Shown: positions 43,351-52,099 of the stretch, piece by piece
Position numbering within the stretch: the first letter of the stretch is position 1
Layout of the letters: each line of letters starts with the position of its first letter
Origin: JAFKFH01 sp017307375
GTDB lineage: Bacteria; Pseudomonadota; Alphaproteobacteria; Ferrovibrionales; Ferrovibrionaceae
DNA length: 64,000 bases
NCBI GenBank assembly: GCA_965229335.1
Contig: OZ245874.1
Span: forward strand, 434,001-498,000
Direction of reading: 5' to 3'
Program-made: the position numbers and the translations under genes
The notes under the pieces: generated by a model
Database searches by the model: none
Seen by the model: only the letters and a program-made list of their open reading frames with translations
Told to the model about the DNA's origin: nothing

Positions 43351-43901
43351 GGCGCCAATGGTGTCCGGTATCCATGAGACGCGACACCCTTCACCTTCCG
43401 ACTACTATCTGGCCGCTCAAGCCTGCGTGATGCATCTCAGCGTTCGCGATCGTGTACATCACCCTGCCTGGCGACGAGCCGCCCGCCGACTGATACGAGT
43501 GAAGTTGGAACGGCACCAATTTCTCGGTTACTCGATAGCGAAAGATGCAGGTCATCCGCAGTATTGGGAAGATATAGCCTGAATACGTTATAATGGAAAA
43601 TGGCAATTCTGTATTAAACAGAAATTGAAGTGTGTCAGCATCGGCACTGAGCGCCGAATTTTCTTCAACAACATATCGTACCATATCTGGCTTCCAGTCG
43701 CCGAAAGTTCGTCGGGCGCTACTTCACTCCCGTCAGGTCCTAGACTAGGCTACCCCAAGAGCAGTATTTCACGTTTCATGGGTCACATCATCTGCTTGTC
43801 ATGGCCTGGTACTGGTGCGGGCTCCGAACCCATCTCGAGCTGTCCCGCAAACCGCCCCTTAAACTGCCCCGAAATCTGTACCGGCGACCGTCCGCGAACC
43901 C
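43351..43901. other. A+T-richer stretch with no recognisable gene
   Basis: About 550 bp between the repeat and the sugar ABC operon. It has visibly more A+T than the flanks (for example ATACGTTATAATGG near 43580). Short open frames on both strands show no family resemblance, no good start sites and atypical composition. No tRNA, IS end or long inverted repeat was seen. It may be decayed remnant DNA from the island or a large 3' region of the ABC operon. Confidence 0.6.
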
Positions 43902-45458
43902 TCAGTGGATCGCCGCGTACATGATCTTGGCCTCCGTCGCCTTGTCGGCCGGGAATTCCGCGACGATGCGGCCGGCGCGGGCGACGAGGATGCGGTCGGA
44001 AATCGACAGGATCTCGGGCAGGTAGGAGGAGATGACGACGACGGCCTTGCCCTGTTCGGCGAGGCTGCGGATGATCTGGTGGATCTCGGCGATCGCGCCG
44101 ACATCGACGCCGCGGGTCGGCTCGTCGAAGATGAGGATCGACGGGTCCTGCGCCAGCGACTTGCCGATCACCACCTTCTGCTGGTTGCCGCCGGAAAGCT
44201 CGACGACGCGGGCCCGGCGGTTGAGCGAGGCGATGCGCAGCGCCTTGATCCATCGCGATGCGACCGCGTCGCGCTCGGCCGGGGCATAGCGCAGCGGCAG
44301 GCTGTTGCGCCCCGCCAGTTCGCCCAGGAACAGGTTGTCGGCGATGTCCATCGTCTCGTAGAAGCCGTCGATCTTCCGGTCCTCGGTGATGTAGGCGATG
44401 CCGTCGCGCACGGCCTGGCGGGGCACCCGGTAGCGCACCGGCCGGCCGCGCAGATAGATCATGCCGCCGTTGAAGAAATCGCGCTTGAGGCTGCCCGCGA
44501 TGATCCGGGCGATTTCGGTACGGCCCGAGCCGATGAGGCCGGCGATGCCCAGAACCTCGCCCTCGAAGATCGAGAACGACATGTTGCGCACCATCGCGCC
44601 CATCGTCACGTTTTCGATCGACAGCACCTTCTGGCCGCGGGGGCGGGCCGGGGCGCGGCCGGGGTCGGCGCCGGCGTCGGCGGCAGGGTCTTGGTCGCGG
44701 TCATGGGGGCGCGCCAGGTCGCGGCCGACCATGTGGCGGACGAGCGCGTCGCGCGTCAGCGCCTTGGCCTCCCGGGTGACGACATGGCGGCCATCGCGCA
44801 GCACCGTGATCCGGTCGGAGATGCGCAGCGATTCCTCGAGCGCATGCGAGATGAAGACGATGCCGACGCCCCGGGCCCTGATGTCGCGGATCAGGTGGAA
44901 GAAGTGGATGATCTCCTCCGGCGTCAGGCTCGCGGTCGGCTCGTCGAAGATGATGACGCGGGCATTGAGGTAGACCGCCCGTGCGATCTCGACCATCTGG
45001 CGCTTCGCGGTGCCCAAGGCGCTGACCGGCAGGTTCGGCTCGACATGGAAGTTGAGCGATTGCAGCAACTGCTGCGCCCGGATGTTGCGACTGTTTTCGG
45101 TATCGAAGAGCCTTTCCCGGCCCAGTTCGATGTTCTGCGCCACCGTCATCGTCGGCACCAGGCTGGTTTCCTGGTAGACCATGGCGATGCCGGCGGCCAG
45201 GGCGTCGGCCGGTCGGCCGAAGCGGACCTCGCGACCGTCGACCAGCACCCGGCCCGACGACAGGCGGATCGCCCCGGCGATCGCCTTGCACAAGGTCGAC
45301 TTGCCCGCGCCGTTCTCGCCGACGATCGCGTGAACCTCGCCGGCGCGCAGATCAAAATTGACAGTCTCGATCGCGTGGATGCCGCCATAGAGCTTGCTGC
45401 CGTTCTCGACGGCCACCAGCGCCGGCCCCGAATGCGGCCCGACCGCGTCCATCATCAT
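43902..45458 (-). CDS. Sugar ABC transporter ATP-binding protein (RbsA type)
   Basis: A 518-residue protein with two ABC domains, energising import of a sugar-like substrate. Domain 1: Walker A GENGAGKST, Q-loop region VYQETSLVP, Walker B VIIFDEPTASLT. Domain 2: a degenerate GLIGSGRTE loop, signature LSGGNQQKVVIGK and Walker B ILIFDEPTRGVD, as in RbsA/MglA proteins. A Pro/Asp/Arg-rich linker of about 30 residues separates them. The start at 45458 overlaps the previous stop as ATGA; two further in-frame ATGs follow directly and one may be used, since GGAGG lies very close. It is the last gene of the operon. Confidence 0.92.
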   Translation of the reverse strand: MMMDAVGPHSGPALVAVENGSKLYGGIHAIETVNFDLRAGEVHAIVGENGAGKSTLCKAIAGAIRLSSGRVLVDGREVRFGRPADALAAGIAMVYQETSLVPTMTVAQNIELGRERLFDTENSRNIRAQQLLQSLNFHVEPNLPVSALGTAKRQMVEIARAVYLNARVIIFDEPTASLTPEEIIHFFHLIRDIRARGVGIVFISHALEESLRISDRITVLRDGRHVVTREAKALTRDALVRHMVGRDLARPHDRDQDPAADAGADPGRAPARPRGQKVLSIENVTMGAMVRNMSFSIFEGEVLGIAGLIGSGRTEIARIIAGSLKRDFFNGGMIYLRGRPVRYRVPRQAVRDGIAYITEDRKIDGFYETMDIADNLFLGELAGRNSLPLRYAPAERDAVASRWIKALRIASLNRRARVVELSGGNQQKVVIGKSLAQDPSILIFDEPTRGVDVGAIAEIHQIIRSLAEQGKAVVVISSYLPEILSISDRILVARAGRIVAEFPADKATEAKIMYAAIH

Positions 45459-46561
45459 TCCTCCTCCCAGCGCGCCTGCAGGATCCGCCCGGCACCCTTC
45501 GACACGGCGACGAGGCCGTCGCCCGTCGCGATGGCGGCGGTGATGCCGTGCCACTTGCCGCCGGCGCGGCTGTGCATTGCCCGCCGCGGCTCGCCGGTCC
45601 TGTCGAGCTCGACGACCAGGCCGTAGGACCGCGGCGGCGCCCAGGGCTTCATGACGCCGAGCTTCTTGACGTTGCCCGCCTGCAGCGGTTCGTAATACGA
45701 GCCGGTCGTCGACAGCGCCGGCCCGATCCAGTAGGCCGGATCGATGCGGGCCATCATCTCGCGGCGAAAATCGTCCTCGCGCAGGACCAGCTCGGTCAGA
45801 TGGGTGCGCATGGCGAAGAGGCACAGCAGATAGCCGTCCGGCGACGCCGTAATCCGCCCGGGATAGCCCGGCAGGTTCGGGATCAGCGCCGTGATGGCGC
45901 CGCCGGTGGGGTTGATGCGGTGCAGGCTGTGGGTCCAGGCCTGGGTGAACAGGAGGCGTGGGCCATCGGCGTCGAGGCAAAGCCCCGCGGGAAAGGCAAG
46001 GCCGTCGGCGATGACCCGTCCCGAAGCCAGATCCGGGGCGACCGCCACCAGCGCGCCGGCACGGTTGCGGTGCATCAGGTCGTGCAGGAAGTCGTCGGGC
46101 GCGAACCGGCTGCTGCCCTGGGCGGCGAAGATGGTGCCGTCGGGGCCGGCCGCGATCGCCGTGATGCCGGTCAGCGGCATGTCGCTGGCCTGCGCAAGGC
46201 CCTGGCAGGCGCCATCGGGCGCCACCAACCACAGCCCCTCGCCCGCGGTCGCGGCCAGCACCCGGCCGTCGGGGTGACGGGCAATGGCGGTCACCGTGCG
46301 CTCGAAGCGGCGAAAAAGCGTGCGATGGTCGAGGTCGGCGCCGGAGAGGTGGTGAATCTCGCAGCCGGCCGCGACCAGCGCGGTGCCGTCGCCACAGGCC
46401 ACGATATCGTCGGCGCCGGGCAGGGCGGGCCCCGCCGGCACCGCCGCGTCGAGGATGTCGTTGGGGCTGAGCGGGCCGTCCATCGAGGGGATGGCATGGC
46501 GGTCGCGCGACGGGAACAGCACCTGTTCCAGGTCGCGCCTGAGGCGGGCGATGAAACTCAC
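45455..46561 (-). CDS. SMP-30/gluconolactonase-like beta-propeller protein
   Basis: A 368-residue cytosolic beta-propeller with repeats such as VTAIARHPDGRVLAATAGEGLWLVAPDG, ITAIAAGPDGTIFAAQG and PGRITASPDGYLLCLFA, related to SMP-30/strictosidine synthase-like lactonases. It starts at GTG in a GTGA overlap with the fused permease and ends in an ATGA overlap with the ATPase gene. The context suggests a sugar-lactone hydrolase or sensor paired with the transporter. The substrate is unknown. Confidence 0.75.
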   Translation of the reverse strand: MSFIARLRRDLEQVLFPSRDRHAIPSMDGPLSPNDILDAAVPAGPALPGADDIVACGDGTALVAAGCEIHHLSGADLDHRTLFRRFERTVTAIARHPDGRVLAATAGEGLWLVAPDGACQGLAQASDMPLTGITAIAAGPDGTIFAAQGSSRFAPDDFLHDLMHRNRAGALVAVAPDLASGRVIADGLAFPAGLCLDADGPRLLFTQAWTHSLHRINPTGGAITALIPNLPGYPGRITASPDGYLLCLFAMRTHLTELVLREDDFRREMMARIDPAYWIGPALSTTGSYYEPLQAGNVKKLGVMKPWAPPRSYGLVVELDRTGEPRRAMHSRAGGKWHGITAAIATGDGLVAVSKGAGRILQARWEEE

Positions 46562-48711
46562 GACGCCGTCTCCCCTCCGCCCCAATAGGCGGTCCAGCCG
46601 TTCCATGCCGGGTCGGCATCGGGCAGGCGCACCCGCCCGATCCGGTTGTTCTCGAGGCCGCCGAGATAGAGCCAGCCCTTGTGCTCGCGCATCGAGGTGA
46701 TCGTGGCATGCGACTTGCCGCCGGGATCCCACAGCGAGAGGACGGTCCGGCCCTCCTCGTCGATCTTGATGACGCAGCCGTTGTTCAGCCCGGGGAACAG
46801 CCATTCGTCGCGCGGGATTTCCTTGATCATGCGCAGGCGGAAGCCGGGCTTGGCCATCGCCAGGTCGATCGTCGGCGTGCGGATGCCGGTGAGGGCGACC
46901 CAATAGCCGCCGTCGGAGGCGCGGTTGATGTTGTCGGGGTTGCCCGGCAGGTTGTCGGCGAACAATTCGTAGGTCCCCGCCTTTGGGCCGGCGATCCAGT
47001 AGCGGTAGATCTTGCACAGCCAGCTGGTCGCGAACAGGAACGAGCGGCCGTCATGGGCCATGCAGATCCCGTTCGGGAAGGAGATGTTCTTCAGGATGGT
47101 CCGGGTGGTGCCGGTGCGGGGGTCGTGGCAAATCAGCCGGCCGTTGCCGCGGCCCTCGATGCCGTCGAGATCCCAGCTGTGCATCTCGTAGCGGATCGTC
47201 GCCTCGGAGAAATAGATCCGGCCGTCCGGCGCGATGTCGAGGTCGTCGGCCAGCCGCAGGCGGCGATCGTCGTTCAGCTTGTACCAGGTGCGGTTGGTCT
47301 CGTCGGTGAACTTGAAGACCTCGCCGTCCGGCCTGACCCCGTAGACGCCCATGCCGCCGACGCAGACCACCAGGTTCTCGTCGCGGTCGAAGGCAAGGCC
47401 CAGCGGGCGGCCGCCGATGCGGGCAAAGATCTCGTGCGTCTCGAAGTTCGGCCCGCTGAAGCGGTGGATCCAGCCTTCGCGCGTGCCGCAATAGAGCCGG
47501 TCGAGACGGTCGAGGATCACGTCCTCGGGGCCCTCGACGAGGCCGACGCCGATCGCCTCGGCGCCCGACAGCGCGTCGTTCTCGGCGTAGGCGGTGCCGA
47601 TGCCGCGGCCGAGCGCGGGGGGCGGATCGTAGGACAGATAGGTCGGGTTGACGTAAATGCGCTCGACGAACCTGCTGCGGTTCTTGCCCCATTTGGCGTC
47701 GAGCGCCACGGCGCCGATTAGGATCGCGCCGAGGATCATCAGCGCGGCATCGCCGCGCGTGCCGAGCCGGACGAAACCGTTGATCAGCAGGAAGACCACG
47801 CCGGCACCGATCAGCGCGCGCCAGAACGTGCCCTTGCCGCCGGTAAGCGAGACCCCGCCCAGCACGACCGCGGTCAGCGCCTGCACCTCCCACCCGGCGC
47901 CCGAGGTGGCATCGGCGCTTTCCTGGCGGGCGGCGACCAGGAAGCCGGCAAGGCCGCACAGCGCGCCCGACAGCATGTAGGCCACGCACAGATGGCGCTC
48001 GACCCCGATTCCGGCGTGCCGCGCCGCCTTGCGGCTGGCCCCGACGGCGGTCAACTGGATGCCGGGGCGCGAGCGGCTGAGATAGACATGGCCGGCGAGG
48101 GCGACGAGGACCAGCAGGAACAGGTTGACCGGAATGCCGAGCACGTCGCCGGCGCCGAAGAAGCTCCACCAGTCGCTGGTCGTGGCCGAGAGCGCCAGCG
48201 GGAAGGCGAAATGCTGGCCCAGCATGTTGTAGGCGGCGCGCAGGATGATCAGCGAGACCAGCGTCGTCAGGAACGGGCGCGTCCGCACATAGCCGACGAG
48301 AGCGCCGTTGACGGCCCCGAACGCAGCCCCGACGCCGATCGCCGCCGCGGCTGCCAGCCCGACGGGCAGGCCCGCGACCTTGAACAGGACGAGGGCTGCC
48401 AGATTGGCCATGGCGAAGATCGCGCCGACGCTGAGGTCGATGCCGCCGGAGATGATCACCAGCGCCATGGCCATCGCCACCAGCGCGAATTCGGGGAATT
48501 GCGCCCCGAGCGACTGCAGGCTGCCAGGCGAGGTGTAGTTCGGGATGGTCGCGGCGAAGCCCGTGAACATCGCGACCAGCACGGCGAAGGGGATCGCCGG
48601 CTCCATCCAGCGCTTGGCCAGCAGCTCGGCCAGCCAGAGCTTGAGCGACCAGCGATAGGCCAGCCGTTCGAGCGGCCCCGGCCGTGGCAATCCGATTGCG
48701 TCTTGGCTCAT
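46558..48711 (-). CDS. ABC sugar permease fused to an SMP-30/strictosidine-synthase-like propeller
   Basis: A 717-residue protein. Residues ~35-345 are an RbsC-type permease with about 9-10 helices and family blocks FALVAMAMALVIISGGIDLSVGAIFA and GAGWEVQALTAVVLGGVSLTGG. Residues ~360-717 form a soluble beta-propeller (GPEDVILDRLDRLYCGTREGWIHRF, LADDLDIAPDGRIYFSEAT, ISFPNGICMAHDGRSFLFATSW). No stop or frameshift separates the parts. The propeller would be on one face of the membrane, making substrate transport and lactone hydrolysis physically linked; this is inferred. It overlaps the next SMP-30-like gene. Confidence 0.88.
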   Translation of the reverse strand: MSQDAIGLPRPGPLERLAYRWSLKLWLAELLAKRWMEPAIPFAVLVAMFTGFAATIPNYTSPGSLQSLGAQFPEFALVAMAMALVIISGGIDLSVGAIFAMANLAALVLFKVAGLPVGLAAAAAIGVGAAFGAVNGALVGYVRTRPFLTTLVSLIILRAAYNMLGQHFAFPLALSATTSDWWSFFGAGDVLGIPVNLFLLVLVALAGHVYLSRSRPGIQLTAVGASRKAARHAGIGVERHLCVAYMLSGALCGLAGFLVAARQESADATSGAGWEVQALTAVVLGGVSLTGGKGTFWRALIGAGVVFLLINGFVRLGTRGDAALMILGAILIGAVALDAKWGKNRSRFVERIYVNPTYLSYDPPPALGRGIGTAYAENDALSGAEAIGVGLVEGPEDVILDRLDRLYCGTREGWIHRFSGPNFETHEIFARIGGRPLGLAFDRDENLVVCVGGMGVYGVRPDGEVFKFTDETNRTWYKLNDDRRLRLADDLDIAPDGRIYFSEATIRYEMHSWDLDGIEGRGNGRLICHDPRTGTTRTILKNISFPNGICMAHDGRSFLFATSWLCKIYRYWIAGPKAGTYELFADNLPGNPDNINRASDGGYWVALTGIRTPTIDLAMAKPGFRLRMIKEIPRDEWLFPGLNNGCVIKIDEEGRTVLSLWDPGGKSHATITSMREHKGWLYLGGLENNRIGRVRLPDADPAWNGWTAYWGGGETAS

Positions 48712-48743
48712 TGTTCATCACCTGCTGGGCGGTCGGGACGAAT

Positions 48744-48771
48744 GCGGCCGTGCCGCTAGGGGCACGGCCGC
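48744..48771 (-). promoter_or_regulatory. Intergenic hairpin between binding-protein and permease genes
   Basis: GCGGCCGTGCC (48744-48754) and GGCACGGCCGC (48761-48771) form a perfect 11-bp stem with a six-base loop, 12 bases after the binding-protein stop. No T-run follows. Such stems between a periplasmic binding protein gene and the permease genes commonly protect the upstream mRNA or partly terminate, so that more binding protein than permease is made. Confidence 0.7.
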
Positions 48772-48782
48772 GGGCTGGCTGA

Positions 48783-49775
48783 CTACATGTCGACGCAGGC
48801 GTCGCCCTTGCCGGTTTCCTTGTCGAGCATCACCGCCTTCGAATAGATCGCCATCCTGGACGTGCCGGGCTTCTGGCCGGACTGGAGCAGGGCGCGGGCG
48901 AGGACCATGATGTCGTGGCCCTGAAGGCGGGCGTCATAGTTGACGAACTTGTCGAACAGGCCTTCCTGCAGCGCGTTGCAGTCGCTGCGCAGGCCCTCGC
49001 CCGAGGCGATGACCGTCACCTGGTCGAGCTTGCCGGCATCCTTGATCGCCTGGGCGGCGCCGAACTGCATCACCCCCCACATGCCGACACTGGCGCAGAG
49101 GTCGGGATGCTGCTGCAGCACCGTGTTGGTGATCTGCTGCGCCTTGCTCGCATCCCAATCCGCCGCGAGGTTCGAGACGACCTTGATCGCCGGGTCCTTC
49201 TTGAGTTCGTCGAGCACGGCCTGGGTCTGTTCGAGGCTCGCCCCGGCCGTGGCCTCGCCCATCACGATCTGCACCTTGCCCGAGGTCTTCGTGCCGGTGC
49301 CGCATTTGGCGACGACCTCCTTGGCCATCATCTGGCCGATCTGCTGCCAGTTGCCGCCGGTATAGGCATCGGTCCGGTAGTTCGAGGCCATGTTGATCTG
49401 GATGACATAGATGCCGGCCTTCTCGGCGCGCTGCAGTTCCTTGGCCAGGATCGTCACGTTCGGATTCTGCACGACGATGACGTCGGGCTTCTCGTCGATC
49501 AGCGCCGAGATCACCTGCAGCTGGGCATTGGCGTTCCAGTTGGGATCGCGGGTCACGATCTTCATGCCGTAATCGGCCGCCTCGCGCTCCATCACCTTGC
49601 CCCAGACGGTGGCGAGCGGGGCGGCCAGGATCACCGGCACGTAGGCGATGGTCTTGCCCTGCAAGGCCTTTCGTTCGGCCTGCAGCAGGCTGTCCTGGGC
49701 CACCGCGGTGAACGCCGGGCCGACGATCGCGCCGACCGCCAGCGCCATGGCCAGATTCGTCAGAAACTTGCGCAT
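48783..49775 (-). CDS. Periplasmic sugar-binding protein of the ABC transporter
   Basis: A 330-residue periplasmic-binding protein of the ribose-type (type I) family. The N-terminal 25 residues are a signal peptide (MRKFLTNLAMALAVGAIVGP, cleavage near AVA-QD). The fold has IAYVPVILAAPLATVWGKVMEREA, KPDVIVVQNPNVTILAKELQRAEKAGIYVIQIN and CASVGMWGVMQFGAAQAIKDAG. GGAGG precedes the chosen ATG at 49775. It lies between two permease genes and delivers substrate to both. Confidence 0.9.
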   Translation of the reverse strand: MRKFLTNLAMALAVGAIVGPAFTAVAQDSLLQAERKALQGKTIAYVPVILAAPLATVWGKVMEREAADYGMKIVTRDPNWNANAQLQVISALIDEKPDVIVVQNPNVTILAKELQRAEKAGIYVIQINMASNYRTDAYTGGNWQQIGQMMAKEVVAKCGTGTKTSGKVQIVMGEATAGASLEQTQAVLDELKKDPAIKVVSNLAADWDASKAQQITNTVLQQHPDLCASVGMWGVMQFGAAQAIKDAGKLDQVTVIASGEGLRSDCNALQEGLFDKFVNYDARLQGHDIMVLARALLQSGQKPGTSRMAIYSKAVMLDKETGKGDACVDM

Positions 49776-49824
49776 CTTTAGGTTCCTCCCTGTGGATCGC
49801 TGCGCCAACTCGCCCATCCGGGCA

Positions 49825-50826
49825 TCAGTCGCCCTGCTTTGCCGTTTCCTCGTCGCGAGGGTGCAGGCGATTGTCGATGACGATCGCCCCGAGCAGGACC
49901 AGGCCCTTGATGATGTCCTGGGCGAGGTTCGAGAAATTCAGGATCGTGAGCCCGTTGAGCAGCGTGCCGATCAGCGCGGTGCCGACGAGCACGCTGGCGA
50001 CGCTGCCCCTGCCGCCGACCAGGCTGACGCCGCCGAGCACGACGACGAGGATGACGTCGAAGATGAGCGTCGATTCGACGAAGCGGAGATTGAGGCTGCT
50101 GGTCGCCGAGGTCAGCACCACGCCGGCGACGAAGGCGATGGCGGCCGAGAGCATGTACTTGCCGACGACCAGCGGACGGACCGAAATGCCCGAGAGACGC
50201 GCGGTCAGGCCGTTGTCGCCATAGGCATAGATGAAGCGGCCGATCACCGTCCGGCCCAGCATCAGGTGCACGATCAGGGCCATCGCGGCAAAGAACAGGA
50301 TCGGCGCCGGCACGCCGAGGATGCGGGCCTGGCCGAGCATCAGGAAGCCCTGCGCGTCGGCGGGCGGGTAGACGTTGAGCTTGCCCGACAGGATGCGGGT
50401 GAGACCGCCGATCAGGAATGTCGTGGCCAGGGTCGCAAATAGCGGCGGAACGTCGAGAAAGGCGATGACGACCCCATTGACCGCGCCGACGACCACCGCG
50501 ACCGCGAGCCCGGCGGCAAGCGCGGGAACAAGGCCGTGGCCGGCGTCGAGCACGGCCAGCACGGCGGCCGAGCTTGCCACCAGCGTGGCGACGATGCTGA
50601 GATCCAGCCCGCGGCCGATGATGACCACCGCCATGGCAAGCGCCAGGATGCCGAGGATCGAGACGTTGCGGGCCAGGGTGAGCAGGTTGCCCAGCGTGGC
50701 GAAGCCGTCGAGCGTCGCGGCGAAGACGGCGACGATCGCGACGGTCACCAGCAGCACGACGATTTCCTGCGACGGGTTGCGCAGCGTGCGGCCTGCGCGC
50801 CGGGCGATCGTGACGCTGTCGCTCAT
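49825..50826 (-). CDS. Sugar ABC transporter permease (RbsC type)
   Basis: A 333-residue membrane protein with about 9-10 helices. Family blocks are ILGILALAMAVVIIGRGLDLSIVATLVASS, PLFATLATTFLIGGLTRIL and STLIFDVILVVVLGGVSLVGGRGS. It is not fused, unlike the second permease. The start at 50826 lies one base from the stop of the CoA transferase gene, so the two are translated together. With the fused permease it probably forms a heterodimeric channel. Confidence 0.9.
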   Translation of the reverse strand: MSDSVTIARRAGRTLRNPSQEIVVLLVTVAIVAVFAATLDGFATLGNLLTLARNVSILGILALAMAVVIIGRGLDLSIVATLVASSAAVLAVLDAGHGLVPALAAGLAVAVVVGAVNGVVIAFLDVPPLFATLATTFLIGGLTRILSGKLNVYPPADAQGFLMLGQARILGVPAPILFFAAMALIVHLMLGRTVIGRFIYAYGDNGLTARLSGISVRPLVVGKYMLSAAIAFVAGVVLTSATSSLNLRFVESTLIFDVILVVVLGGVSLVGGRGSVASVLVGTALIGTLLNGLTILNFSNLAQDIIKGLVLLGAIVIDNRLHPRDEETAKQGD

Positions 50827-50827
50827 G

Positions 50828-51877
50828 TCATGCCCCGCTTCCGTTCGGGCTGCCGAACACCGGCGTGGCGCGCGGGCCCATGACGCCGCCGCGGTCGACG
50901 AACAGGCCGCGCGCCCCTGCATGGGCGTCCCGCCGGGCCTCGTCGAGGTCGAGGACCGGCGCGACGCAGGCATCGGTCCCGGCAAACACCGCCGACCAAT
51001 GGTCGCGCGGCCGCGTCAGGATGCGCTCGGCGATCGCGGCGCGCAGCGGCGCCGTCTGTGCCGGGTCGTCGCGGTCCCAGGCCGCGTGATCGAGCCCGAT
51101 ACCGGCCATGAAGATCCGGTAGAAGCGTTCTTCGATCGCGCCGACCGCGATGAACCCGCCATCGGCGCAGCGATAGGTGTCGTAATAGGGCTTGCCGCCG
51201 TCGAGCAGGTTGCGGCCCCGTCCGATCTGCCAGCCGCCCGATTGCTGCAGCGCATGGATCACGGTCGTGAGGAAGGCGACGCCGTCGATCATCGCCGCGT
51301 CGATCACCGTGCCCTCGCCGGTCTGTCGCGCCCGCAGCAGCGCTGCCACGACGCCGAAGGCCAGCATCATGGTGCCGCCGCCGAAGTCGGCGACGAGGTT
51401 GGCGGGGGCGATCGGCTTGTCCGGCGTGCCGAACAGCGACAGCGTGCCGGAGAGGGCGAGATAGTTGATGTCGTGCCCGGCCTCGGCGGCGCGCGGGCCG
51501 GTCTGTCCCCAGCCGGTCATGCGGCCGTATACCAGCGCCGGATTGCGGGCCAGGCAGACGTCGGGTCCGAGGCCCAGCCGTTCCATCACCCCCGGCCTCG
51601 CTCCCTCCAGCACCGCGTCGGCGCCGGCGATCAGATCGAGGGCGTGGGCGCGGCCCTCCGCCGTCTTCAGATCGAGGCGCAGCGGCGTGCGGCCCCGAAA
51701 CAGCAATGCACCGCCGGATTCAGTATCGCTCCATTCCGAGACCGGGCGCAGGATCCGGATGATCTCGGCCCCGGCCTCGGCGAGCAGCAGGCCGGCCAGC
51801 GGCACCGGGCCGATCGCTTCCATCTCGACCACGCGGATGCCGGCAAGCGGCCTGGCGGCGGCGGCCGCGCCGGTCAT
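50828..51877 (-). CDS. CaiB/BaiF (class III) CoA transferase family protein
   Basis: A 349-residue enzyme of the family III CoA-transferase/alpha-methylacyl-CoA racemase group: PLAGIRVVEMEAIGPVPLAGLLLAEAGAEIIRI, ALVYGRMTGWGQTGP, GHDINYLALSG and LVADFGGGTMMLAFGV, whose Asp corresponds to the usual catalytic region. The length is closer to AMACR-type racemases than to longer transferases. It leads the transporter operon and diverges from a LysR gene, suggesting the imported compound is processed as a CoA thioester, which is inferred. Confidence 0.82.
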   Translation of the reverse strand: MTGAAAAARPLAGIRVVEMEAIGPVPLAGLLLAEAGAEIIRILRPVSEWSDTESGGALLFRGRTPLRLDLKTAEGRAHALDLIAGADAVLEGARPGVMERLGLGPDVCLARNPALVYGRMTGWGQTGPRAAEAGHDINYLALSGTLSLFGTPDKPIAPANLVADFGGGTMMLAFGVVAALLRARQTGEGTVIDAAMIDGVAFLTTVIHALQQSGGWQIGRGRNLLDGGKPYYDTYRCADGGFIAVGAIEERFYRIFMAGIGLDHAAWDRDDPAQTAPLRAAIAERILTRPRDHWSAVFAGTDACVAPVLDLDEARRDAHAGARGLFVDRGGVMGPRATPVFGSPNGSGA

Positions 51878-52058
51878 GGGCGAAGGACCGAATTGCCGGT
51901 CACGCTGCCGGTCGACGATCGGCCGCGTGGCGACAAGGCATGCAGGGTCGTCGCGGATCCCGGCCGGGATCCGTCAGCGGCGTGCAGGTAGCGCAAATCA
52001 TTTCCTCCCTTATGCCGCCAAGGCTGGAGGAAGAATTGAACGATTTCCAATATCGCTT

Positions 52059-52087
52059 TATAGGGCTATCAATAATAAAGTCCTATA
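52059..52087. promoter_or_regulatory. Inverted repeat in the LysR/CoA transferase divergent region
   Basis: TATAGG (52059-52064) and CCTATA (52082-52087) are mirrored around an A+T-rich spacer, and ATAG-GG-CTAT is nested inside. It lies 13 bp before the LysR start, between divergent genes, where LysR regulators bind. Assignment is by position only. Confidence 0.4.
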
Positions 52088-52099
52088 GATGGGAACCCG

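Noticed and set aside
42723..43394. Open frame as a functional short amidohydrolase
   Set aside because: It lacks the HRH metal site and carries two deletions relative to the intact copy; its first codons are unrelated sequence.
43391..43684. 97-codon minus-strand frame in the A+T-rich gap
   Set aside because: No homology features, no ribosome-binding site, and composition unlike nearby genes.
32856..43901. Second attachment site (repeat of the tRNA-Arg 3' end) for the island
   Set aside because: Reading the region by eye gave no convincing copy of the T-arm/acceptor end, so none is annotated.
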